Assembly: GCF_000499845.2 (NCBI RefSeq)
Contig: NC_023751.2
Coordinates: 32,858,309 to 32,922,308, forward strand
From: Phaseolus vulgaris
Lineage: Eukaryota > Streptophyta > Magnoliopsida > Fabales > Fabaceae
Reading direction: 5' to 3'
Length of the DNA: 64,000 nt
A program made the translations under genes and the position numbers. Positions within the stretch are counted from its first letter, which is position 1, and each line of letters opens with the position of its first letter. This document shows, in pieces, positions 43,693-53,462 of this stretch. The notes under the pieces are model-generated. The model searched no databases. It was not told the DNA's origin and worked only from the letters and a program-made list of their open reading frames with translations.

Positions 43693-44636
43693 GGTTTTTT
43701 TACCATGATGGAGTTATCTTTTTTTGTTTTTATCAAAATGGGGTCCGTTTAAAAAAAATTATAAATTTAGGCAAGTCGTGCCTAATTGGGACGACTTCAT
43801 ATGCAGAAGTCGTCCCAATTAGGCACGACTTCTGCCATATCATACTAAAGTCGTGCCAACATGGTACGACTTCTGCCTTGTCATACTGAAGTCGTGTCAA
43901 CTTGGCACGACTTCTGCCCTGTCATACTGAAATTGTGCTAACTTGGCACGACTTCTACCACGTCATAATTTTATTTTATTTTTTTAATTTTATTGTTTAT
44001 ATATTGGGTAGTAAGTTATGTAATGTTGAAAATTAATTTCTTCTCATCATTACGTGTTCTGTAAAATCATTACTTCTCATGCTATTTTTGCAAATTCACA
44101 ACAATAATTCTCTATTTATTTTCCAAATATAATAATTTTTCATTTATCTATTTATTTCCAAATTCAATAACAATTTTATTCATTTTTTAATTAATCAAAT
44201 AATCAAGTTATTGTATTACATTACCGTCAAACATGATCCATACATGATTATCCAATTTTTTGTTCCTTAAAACTAACACTCTTAGAAAATTATGTATCAA
44301 ATTAATTTTTAACATTACATAACTTACTATCCAATATATAAACAATAAAATTAAAAAAAAATGACGTGACAGAAGTCGTGCCAAGTTGACACGACTTCAA
44401 TATGATAAGGCAGAAGTCGTGTCAAGTTGTCACGACTTCAGTATGACAGGGTAGAAGTCGTGCCAAGTTGGCACGACTTCAGTATGACATGGCAGAAGTC
44501 GTGCCTAATTGGAACGATTTCTGCATATGAAGTCGTGCCGAATTGGCACGATTTGCCTAAATTTGTAATTTTTGTTAAACGGACCCCATTTTGGTAAAAA
44601 CCAAAAAAAATAACCCCATCATATGGTCAAAAAACC
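43693..44636. mobile_element. Foldback Mutator-like element (944 bp)
   Basis: A perfect 9-bp duplication AAATATTAG flanks it (43684-43692 and 44637-44645). The ends are GGTTTTTTTACC and GGTCAAAAAACC. Nearly the whole element is one inverted repeat: arms of more than 300 bp match in reverse, including CAAAATGGGGTCCGTTTAA and the words ATAACTTACTACCC / GGGTAGTAAGTTAT-like near 44005 and 44325. Each arm contains 4-5 copies of a palindromic unit AAGTCGTGCC(A)AGTTGGCACGACTT. No coding region. Confidence 0.93.
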
Positions 44637-44819
44637 AAATATTAGCAATCATTTTGTAATGTAATACATAAATATTTTATTGTTATATATATTTCTTTAA
44701 AGAAAAGGTGGCTTTAGAATATCGATCAAGATATTATTCATAAATGCTTTCTAAGACAAAAATTATTTATAAATGGCCTAAAACATAGAAAATTTAAATG
44801 AACTACTATGTGTATCAAA

Positions 44820-44969
44820 ATAGAAATTAGTAGTTGTGAAGTTTTTGTTAGATGGCTATATAGGTGCTTGTATTTTACACTTCTTTTCTGATTTGAGATT
44901 CTTGTATAAGGATTGAAATATCCTTAAAATGTTTTGTTTAATTTTTTTTATTCTTTGTCGATAAAAAAA
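44820..44969 (+). mobile_element. Very short LINE-like 3' fragment
   Basis: CTTGTATAAGGATTGAAATATCC, then TTTATTCTTTGTCGATA and an A-run at about 44962-44969. This matches the tail of the 24060-29167 LINE (TTTTGTATAAGGGTTAGGAC, TTTATTCTTTACTGATA). Extreme 5' truncation. The start is approximate. Confidence 0.65.
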
Positions 44970-45458
44970 ATCTTATTTTCAAATATTTACTTACATAGAT
45001 TAAAATTGATATAATGTATAATTTTTAAAATATTTTAAATTATAAATTATTTAATCACTTTGTTATTTATATATTAGTTGAAAGGGTTATTTAGTAACAA
45101 CTTTTTACATAGATTTATGGAATAATTAATATAGTTTAAACTATAATGATATGCTAACTAGTAATCTGTATTAGAGATTTAATTAATAGTTAATGTAAAA
45201 GTCATCATTTTATGTTAAAAAATAATATTGTTTGTTGACAATATTCTTTATTATATATAACACACAAGTAAAACCAACTACCTATAATGAACTTAATTAA
45301 CTCAATATGATCGTAAAATAATAATTAATATGATAGTTGATTTTAATGTAATAGGTAATATGATGACTATGAGTATGACATATATTAAATTTGATTCATA
45401 CTAATAGATAATATAATAAATTATGTTTAGATTGAAGTAGATTATAGATAAATTAAAT
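44970..45458. other. AT-rich intergenic
   Basis: No gene or element recognised; leads into the minisatellite. Confidence 0.5.
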
Positions 45459-46110
45459 GTGATTCATATGTTAATATTGTTAGTATCATTAATATTGTTA
45501 GTATTATTATTATTGTTAGTATTATTAATATTTTTAGTATTATTAATATTGTTAGTATTATTAATATTATTAGTATTATTAATATTGTTAATATTGTTAG
45601 TATTATTAATATTGTTAGTATTGTTAGTATTGTTAGTATTGTTAGTATTATTAATATTGTTATTATTATTAATATTGTTAGTATTATTAATATTATTAAT
45701 ATTGTTAGTATTATTAATATTGTTAATATTGTTAGTATTATTAATATTGTTAGTATTATTAATATTGTTAATATTGTTAGTATTATTAATATTGTTAGTA
45801 TTATTAATATTGTTAGTATTATTAATATTGTTAGTATTATTAATATTGTTAGTATTATTAATATTGTTAGTATTATTAATATTGTTAGTATTATTAATAT
45901 TGTTAGTATTATTAATATTGTTAGTATTATTAATATTGTTAGTATTATTAATATTATTAATATTGTTAGTATTATTAATATTATTAATATTGTTAGTATT
46001 ATTAATATTATTAATATTGTTAGTATTATTAATATTTTATATTATTAATATTATTAATATTGTTAGTATTATTAATATTATTAATATTGTTAGTATTATT
46101 AATAATAATA
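45459..46110. repeat. 15-bp minisatellite (ATTAATATTGTTAGT)n
   Basis: About 40 copies of ATTAATATTGTTAGT, with variants that drop or add 3-6 bp (ATTATTAAT, GTTAGTATT). Every unit and variant is a multiple of 3, so one frame stays open for 230 codons as a Leu/Ile/Val repeat. It is a simple repeat, not a gene. Confidence 0.95.
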
Positions 46111-46145
46111 AGTATAATAAAAATCATAATAAAACTAAAGAATTT

Positions 46146-46337
46146 GCTTAATGTAGTGGTTAAATTTTACTTGGTTGCTGAAAGATTGCTGAAGGAATCT
46201 GGCTTCGAATCTCATTCACTGCTAATTTTATTTTATGGTGCTAATATTTACATACGGATTTTGATCCGTATGTAATAATCTGTATGTAATTCAGTGTCCC
46301 ATTAATTTCATTAATTCATTGCTGATAAAAGAAAGAC
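46146..46337 (+). mobile_element. tRNA-derived SINE
   Basis: A box A-like TGTAGTGGTTAAA lies at about 46152-46164 and a box B-like GGCTTCGAATCTC at 46201-46213, about 40 bp apart as in a Pol III tRNA promoter. The 3' part has a small hairpin (ACGGATTTTGATCCGT) and ends ATTCATTGCTGATAAAAGAAAG. Length is about 190 bp. No other copy in the window. The duplication is unclear because the left side abuts the minisatellite. Confidence 0.72.
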
Positions 46338-47666
46338 AAATAAAGTTTGATAAACTCTAGACATATATATGGAAGTTAAAAGTATGAATGGATGAATTAG
46401 CTTAAAGTTGTAGATAAATAAAAATAATATATAAGTTGTGAAGATATATAATACACGAAGTTTCTTACAACTAATTTAAGATTAGAGAATCATAAAAATC
46501 AACAAACACACTCTGAAGCATATAACTTTAGATGCATTCAAAAACTTTTATACAAAAGTAAGTCAACCTTGTTTTCACTTATAGTTACATTTAGTTTTTA
46601 TTTCTTAAAGAAATTTTAAAAGAATTCCAAGAAAGTAAGAATTTAAAAAAAAATATTTAAAAATTAACTCACCTCTCTTTATCTAATAAATCATTCTCTT
46701 TTCCTAACACTTTGGGTGCAAGAAATTTACTTTTCTTTATAAAAAAATTATGTTCTTAAAATATATCTAGTATAAAAATTCTAAAAGGGAGCATGAGATT
46801 TTATTTTAGTCTAACTAGAACTTACCTCATTTTTTTAAGATTCTCTTGTTTGCTCTAATTTTGAAGTCTTATTATTAAACCCACATTTTTATAACTTTTT
46901 TATTTGTGTTTTAACTTTTTATAAATTAAAAAATGTAAGCTTAATATTATTTTTTTAACCTATTATTTATTTATTTATTTTAATTTGACCCCTAATTAAG
47001 TCTATTAAATAAATAAAAATACTATAATATGTCATTTTCAAGATTCAATCAATTTCTTAAAATTTTTAAATTGTAACAATGTGGTTTTTTTTTTTTCAAT
47101 TTGAATCATTGGTTTCATAAGTTCTTACTATTTATTGGTTATAAATCTATTAGACGTAAATTAAAATGTTAAAGATTTGTTTGTTAATTGGATGGCAATT
47201 TGTCACGTATTCCATTTTAACAATTTGAGGGGAATTGATAGAATATTTTATGAACTTATCAATTTAACTCAATCCATAGAGTTTGATCTTGAATTACATG
47301 AACCATGGTCAAAAAATTCACATAAGAAAAACTCTATAAGGTGAAAATGTATCAAAAGCCTCATGGCTCGGGCTCAAGCTCAACTCATGGGTTAATTTTT
47401 AAAGTACAAAAATTATTTAAAAATATAAATTAACAAAAAAGTACTTAAAAAAGTATTTATATATGAAAAATATTTACTCAATACAAATACAAATTCAGTA
47501 TGAGGAAAGAAAAGTTGGATTTAGGTCAAGTTAAATCAGACTACATCATCTCAAACTGGTTGATATGGGCCTATGTCAAGTTGAGTTGGGCCACATCAGG
47601 TCAATTGAGTCAAACAATATCAGACGAGTCAAGTCGATTCCACTTTGAGATAGTATCATTCTCATC
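46338..47666. other. AT-rich intergenic
   Basis: No gene recognised. Near 47530-47640 a run of imperfect short repeats (GGTCAAGTTGAGTTGGGCC, CACATCAGGTCAATTGAGTC) leads into the plant-mobile-domain pseudogene. Confidence 0.5.
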
Positions 47667-48976
47667 CTAACGTCGTCCATCAGGGGTAATCACCGAAGGT
47701 CGATTATCCTCAGCCATCTGAATAATATATGAGTGTGATATAGACCGGAACCTCTCCAAATATGCTGGAACACAGGCTCCAACATCAACTGATAATACAA
47801 AATCTTATACGAGGTTAGCATTAAAATCTAACCATCGTCATTCGATCTCAGATGTGGAGGGATCGCCATGATGAACGGTGGCTGGATGACAATACATTGT
47901 ATATATCCAAATTGTTTGAGTACACATTCAGGAAAATGCATTTGCTTGCAAGCCCTCAACCGAATCTACCTTGAAAATAATGCAATCCACTCAAAATGAC
48001 GCAATGCTTTGTGCTCTTCATAGGGCATCCATTAAACAACACGTATACAAATGTTATCTAATTGCATCCGAACAGATGGAAGTGTGGACATCCTACTCCT
48101 GACCACATATTTCATACACCGCGACTCATCCTCAACATAGTCATTCTGAAGTTGTCGGTGTCCAACAGTCGGAAAGTGCTCGTATATCCACAATGCCAAT
48201 AAAGTGACATACCCAACTAACTGTTTAGTATTCACATAGCAACCATCTCCCACTGCTCATACATGTGGGTCAAAGGAGTTGTTGCCCACGAGTATCCCTC
48301 AGTCATCGCAGCTACATCGGAGCTCGGGTACGTGTAAAATTGTTCGATAATAAGGAGGTGCAACAAATTCGACACATCATCCAATGTGATAGTCAACTCA
48401 CGTATGGGCAGATGAAAGGAATTTGTCTCTATGTGCCACCTTTCTACAAAGGCACACAACAATCCTTTGTCCATCGGGTCATAGCTTGTCCCAACAAATC
48501 CAGCTAAATCTGAAAACTTTACTGCAGTTAGTATCCCAAGATGAGAAGCACCCATCTAATTCATTTTTCGGCCATGAGACATCAATTTTAACTCCCCTCG
48601 ATCCTAATTTAACCAACCAAAATCATATAAAATATACAATTTAATCAACCAAAAATCATATAAAATTAACAATGAACAAATATCATATTACAACATATTT
48701 ACTTATCACACCATTCCATAAATGTATGGCCACATGGTCTTCATAACCTATCAATAGTGTCCCATCCAGTGGACTTCCGGGATAACCTTCACCTTCTACT
48801 TGAGGTGCGCCTTCATCCTCCACCTCCATTTGGGGTTCGACTTCTTTAGGTTCAACATGTTCTGCATCTTCATGTTCAACATGTTCTTCATCTTCATTAA
48901 CATGTCTTCTTCTTCTAACAGAGACTGTGGGACGTAGACGATCACCTTGTGAACCTCCTCCCCTAGTCTTCACCAT
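47667..48976 (-). pseudogene. Plant mobile domain (PMD, MAIN/MAIL-like) gene remnant
   Basis: Exon 1 (about 48715-48976) starts MVKTRGGGSQGDRLRP, followed by an acidic Glu/His-rich tract and then SPLDGTLLIGYEDHVAIHLW. After an intron the PMD core begins near 48606 (LKLMSHGRKMN, then a stop) and continues MGASHLGILTAVKFSDLAG, CAFVERWHIETNSFHLPIRE, TITLDDVSNLLHLLI, QLVGYVTLLALWIYEHF and RCMKYVVRSRMS. After another stop it reads MPYEEHKALRHFEWIALFSR and PECVLKQFGYIQ, then AYLERFRSISHSYIIQMAE to a TAG at 47667-47669. The order matches PMD proteins, which include MAIN/MAIL1 regulators partnered with PP7-like phosphatases and versions carried by MULE and gypsy elements. At least two in-frame stops make it a pseudogene. 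The adjacent MULE-type terminus at 49902 suggests the TE-borne kind. Confidence 0.83.
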
Positions 48977-49886
48977 TTCTATTCAATTACACCATTCAAG
49001 TTAAATCAAATTACAAACAATGCACAGTACGAATTCAGAAATATGAAAACCTACTACGGATCCACCAATCTGGAATGTTATTCATCTAACATTATAGTTA
49101 TAAATTTAACAACAAATAAAGTGTGAAACTAAATTTTACTATTTTATAAAGTACATCATTTATTTAAAAATAAATAAAAACTTCATTTCAACAATCAAAA
49201 TTAAAGAAACTAATCACTTATTTAAAAAAAATGTATTATCTTGATTGAAATTCTTGCAAGTTTGGTTATAAATAATGAATGAGTGCATACTAATCCAACC
49301 CTAAAACTCCTCTAGTTCGACCCAATACAAATTATAGAATAGATTATGATTTACTAATTTGAGCCAATACAAATACACAGTAACAACAACAACAATTAAT
49401 ATTCCAGAAACAAAAATCCATAATATTACCTAAAACAACAATCTGAAATATTACCAGAACCACCAATCCAGGATTTTATCGAAAGCATCAATTCGAAATT
49501 TCTGCGGATTTCATAATCTAAAATGTGAAAAAACATATACGGATTCTCTATTCCGTAAAACTATCAGATTTCATTGTCTGGAATGATATAAATGAAGTGC
49601 GGAAATGAAAATTTGAAGAAAAACAAAAGTACAAATCCAAAAACAAAAAATTTTACTTACCTTTAAGCACCAAGTTGCTAAGACCACCCTAAACCACCAG
49701 AGATGTGTGAGATTGAAAGGCACCGAAATGGAGTTCTGCAGTTTTGCAGTTGCAGCTGCACAATGTGTGGGAAGAAGAAAATAATAGTGAGAGTTTTAGG
49801 GTTTTTAGGAATAGATTCCGTTAGGGACATTTTAGGGTTTTTAAAAATAATAAGGATAATTTAGTCTTTTCATAATATTATGGGGT

Positions 49887-49902
49887 GCAGGAAGAAACTG
49901 TC
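49887..49902 (-). mobile_element. MULE terminus adjoining the PMD pseudogene
   Basis: Reading on the minus strand, GACAGTTTCTTCCTGCACCCC matches the termini of the MITEs at 13477, 50941 and 51592. The subterminal zone 49390-49640 has the same AATCC(A/G)GAA-type words as those MITEs. The PMD gene lies just inside this end, on the minus strand. The opposite terminus was not found, so the element is truncated or rearranged; its extent is at least 47667-49902. Confidence 0.7.
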
Positions 49903-50940
49903 ATCAAATAATTATCCTTTTTGTCATTAAGGGTCAAATACAAAAGTCACTTTGGTCTATTGATTTTTTTAAAAATCACATTCGTCATACTTTTTTAAAA
50001 AAAGTATGTAATTTGGTCATTCTATTAAATCAACGTAAACAACATTAAGTGATGATGTGACACATAGAGGGATTGCACGTGTAATTCCAACATCCTTCTC
50101 TTCCCTCCATCCATTCTCCCTCATGAGCCTCATCTTCACCCTCACCCAATTGCATCGCTACAACTGCCACCACATTCTCCTTTATGCGCCTTCACCCTCT
50201 CCCGTTTCTTCTGTTGCATCAGTGCTTCCACATGACCTCCTGCTACTCTCCTTTGCTTTGCTTTCAGAAACAATCAAAATACATTGAATATCATTCTAAA
50301 CCATAAAAAAAAAAAAAAACTAAACTTCATTGATTAAACCTTATGCTTTATCAACAAAATCCATAGGATTTATCAAATTAAAAAAAAATCTTATATCCAA
50401 TCATAATAAAGTTGAAGAACCCTATTCCCCCTCATTCTCCTCACGTTATCAAATAAAAGAGAAAAGAGTGAAAAATACAATAAAATAAAGCCATAAAATA
50501 TCCAATTTAATAAATAATGATCAATAATAATAATTTCACAAAAACTAAACATCAAAAAACCCAATAAAAAAACTAAAATACAACCCTCTTTTTTAACAAA
50601 ATTTAATTTTTCCCATTGAAAATAAATATCCTCCAAAAATATTATGCAGAACACATAAATTTGAAGCCCTAAAATACAAAATTCTCAAAACGAAAAAAAA
50701 AAGGATTTTCCACCTTTTTTTCTTTTAAAAAAATAAAAAGTATTATAAAGAATTGTTTGCATATCAAAGGAGATGCAAGGAAGTAGACACAATTAGTGTT
50801 CCTCTTCGAGGCCTCATTTTGCGAAGAGAGTGAGTTATTGAAGTTGAATCTGAAGTTGTGGTTGTGGGGTAACCACAATTTTCGTTGAAGTTGAAGACCC
50901 CAACCCAAACAAATGAAAAAAGAAACGAAGAGTAAGGAAA

Positions 50941-51507
50941 GGCAGTTTCTTCCTGCACCCCTACATTTTTCTTCCTGCACCCCCACAATGTTATTCAAAG
51001 ACCAAATTGTCCCTATTATTCTTTAAAAACCCTAAAATGCACTTGAACTATATTTACATTTTGCATTATGGATTATGGAATCCAGAAAATTTTCGGATTT
51101 GCACTTCCAGTAAAATATCGAATCCATCAATCCGTAATTCAAAATATGCATCATTCAAAAAAAGCATTCTGGATCCACTAATCCGTAACAGAAATATGCA
51201 TTCTGGATTCAAAAATCCGTAATTTAAAAAAAAAGCATTTTGAATCCTTGAATCCGTAATAGAATTAGACTTCCGGATTCAGCAATCTGGAAATCAATAA
51301 TTTATGCAAAAATTGCTTCAGGAACACTCCCTCATCCGGAAAAAAAAATATTCAGTTCCAGATTCATGAATCCGTAGCACACTCTCAGATTCCTATTTTC
51401 GGTAACCACGGTGTCCTTTTTCAAATAAAATATTAAGGTCAATTTCAGGATTTAGAAAATTGTGGGGGTGCAGGAAGAAAAATGTAGGGGTGCAGGAAGA
51501 AGAAGCC
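50941..51507. mobile_element. MULE MITE 1 (567 bp)
   Basis: Perfect 9-bp duplication GTAAGGAAA (50932-50940 and 51508-51516). Ends GGCAGTTTCTTCCTGCACCC and, from the right, GGCTTCTTCTTCCTGCACCC. A second CTTCCTGCACC copy follows just inside both ends. The interior carries many AATCCGTAA / AATCCGGAA words. Confidence 0.93.
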
Positions 51508-51591
51508 GTAAGGAAAAGATCAAATCATAGACAAAAGGCAGGAGAAGTTGATGGATGCAAATCTCAATATGAGAAGAGATAATTAGTAGAG

Positions 51592-52140
51592 GGTAGTTTC
51601 TTCCTTCACCCCCACAATTTTGTAAATTCCAAAACTGACCCCACAATTTTGGGATTTGGGAGTGTATTATGGATTCATCAATCCGGAAGTGAATCATGTT
51701 GCATTCCAGATGAGGGGGTGTTCCGGAAGCAAAATTTGCATAAATAATTGATTTTTGGATTGCTGAATCTGGAAGCCTAATTTCTATTATGGATTGGTGG
51801 ATCCGGAATGATTTTTTTCAATTATGGATTTCTAAATCCGGAATGCATATTTTGAATTATGGATTGGTGGATTTAGAATGGTTTTTTCAATTATGGATGT
51901 TTTGCATTTTTTTATTTTGGATTAACACTATCATTCATGTACTACCGGAAGCATCAATCCGAGAGATTACCGGATGCACCAATCCAAAAATTTACAGGAA
52001 GCGTCAATCCAAAAATTTACTGAATTTCATAATCCGGAATACAAAAAAAAAATGTACAGTTTATATAGGGACAATTTTGTCTTTGCGCAACTTTTTGGGG
52101 ATGCAGGAAGAAAAATGTAGGGGTGCAGGAAGAAACTGCC
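51592..52140. mobile_element. MULE MITE 2 (549 bp)
   Basis: Ends GGTAGTTTCTTCCTTCACCC and, from the right, GGCAGTTTCTTCCTGCACCC. The flanks TTAGTAGAG (51583-51591) and TCTATAGAG (52141-52149) share 6 of 9 bases, a decayed duplication. The interior has the same CCGGAA words as MITE 1, in reverse order, so the two copies lie in opposite orientation 84 bp apart. Confidence 0.87.
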
Positions 52141-52284
52141 TCTATAGAGAGAGTTGTCAAAGAAATTGAGATCAGAGCTTAGAGAGAGCAAGAGTGGGTT
52201 CAAGTAAGTGAATGTGATGGGCTTATACGAAGCATAAAGAAGAGGGTAAGGGTGAGCCTAGTCTGGTTCCAACTTTTGTATTCA

Positions 52285-52745
52285 GGCAAATGCTTCCTAC
52301 ACCCAATCATTTTTAACCTCCACCCAACATATTTTTTAAATTTCTAAAAATGTCCTTTATTTTGGAAATTAAAATCCTGAATTGAAGATAATATATTGCG
52401 GAAAAATAAATCCAGAAGTAGTTATTGAGTTTTGGAAATAAAAATCCGAAAACAATAATTAAAATTCTATTTCAGATAAAAAAATTTGAGATTGAAAATA
52501 ATACATTTCCAAAAAAAAAATTTAAAAGAGAAATTATTGTGTTCTGAAAATAAAAATTCGAAAAAAAATAAAAAGTCCATTCTAGATAAAAAAAAATCCG
52601 TTATATAAAAATTCATAAAAAAAAAATCCGGAACATTTCGAAAAAGGGAATCAGAATGTATTTTTATATGCACCTATTTTTTTTAGGACATTTTTGTGTT
52701 TTTCACTGGAATTGGTGCAGTGATATGGTTCAGGAAGCAATTGCC
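52285..52745. mobile_element. MULE MITE 3, related terminus (461 bp)
   Basis: Ends GGCAAATGCTTCCTACACCC and, from the right, GGCAATTGCTTCCTGAACC. The flanks TTGTATTCA (52276-52284) and TTGTTTTTA (52746-52754) agree at 7 of 9 positions. The interior has AATCCGGAA-type words, more diverged than in the neighbours. Confidence 0.8.
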
Positions 52746-52754
52746 TTGTTTTTA

Positions 52755-53320
52755 TTTTAGAATTACTCAATGTGTATGTTATAGAATTTTTGGTTCAATG
52801 AGTTGTCAATCACAAATAGGAAAAAAATTATATATTTAAAAAAAATTATGATGAAATAGATTTTTTCTAAAACTAGTAGACCAAATAACTTTTCACCCTT
52901 AATGTAGTTAGCAAAAAATAATTAAATCTTAAATTACTGTTCTTAAGACTAAAATTTCAACAAAATTATTTAGACTAAGATCTTATATAAGATTCACGTT
53001 TTTATCCTATGGCATGCTTCAATAAAAAATTATTTTAAGACCCAAGACTTTTAAATTAAAAACATTCTTAAAGATGAAATGAGTTAAATAAAATATTCCC
53101 AAAATTAAGTGAAGAAAATATAAAAACAATAAAATAATATTATATTAAAAAGAAAATAAAAATGGAAAAATGTAATTTACCTCTCCGTTTATAGTATTTT
53201 TTTATCTGGTTGAAAAAAGGGACTACTGTAATTTATTTTTAATTTAAATTAATAACACGGGTAAAACAAGTTATCTAATTATAAACCAGTTTTTTTAATC
53301 CTTAAACGCTGCCGTATGGT
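52755..53320. other. AT-rich intergenic upstream of PWP2
   Basis: No gene. Includes the right end of the outer inverted pair near 52904 and AT-rich distal promoter sequence. Confidence 0.5.
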
Positions 53321-53322
53321 GT

Positions 53323-53356
53323 TGGGCTTCAACACGGACAACCCCTAAAACCCTAA
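53323..53356 (+). promoter_or_regulatory. Site II element and telo box upstream of PWP2
   Basis: TGGGCT at 53323-53328 (Site II, TGGGCY) is followed by AAACCCTAA at 53348-53356 (telo box), about 110 bp before the ATG. Site II plus telo box, bound by TCP and telobox/Pur-alpha factors, is the known signature of plant ribosome-biogenesis and ribosomal-protein promoters. This fits the processome role of the gene. Confidence 0.78.
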
Positions 53357-53462
53357 ACTCATAAACCTCCATTCCCGCCACACACCACCGTGAACTCTCG
53401 CAGTTCATGCAAGCAACGCACCCGTTCTACTCTCTCACCACTACCACCACTGAAACAAAGCG

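Larger units (their letters stand above)
49925..52904. repeat. Outer inverted-repeat pair enclosing a MULE MITE cluster
   Basis: CATTAAGGGTCAAATAC with TTTGGTCTATTGATTTTT (49925-49973) and its reverse-complement counterpart ending at 52904 (CATTAAGGGTGAAAAG, TTTGGTCTACTAG when reversed) form imperfect termini about 50 bp long. If real, this is an element of about 3 kb into which the three MITEs inserted. No flanking duplication was identified. Confidence 0.5.

Noticed and set aside
43740..44560. CRISPR-like array of AAGTCGTGCC repeats
   Set aside because: Units are palindromic, irregularly spaced, mirrored between two arms and bounded by 9-bp duplications in a plant genome; this is a foldback MULE.
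45459..46151. 230-codon Leu/Ile/Val open frame
   Set aside because: It is the translation of a 15-bp minisatellite; no start context, no domain, and continuity is explained by triplet-sized units.
46152..46213. A tRNA gene
   Set aside because: Box A and box B-like words are present, but no cloverleaf with acceptor pairing could be drawn; a SINE head fits better.
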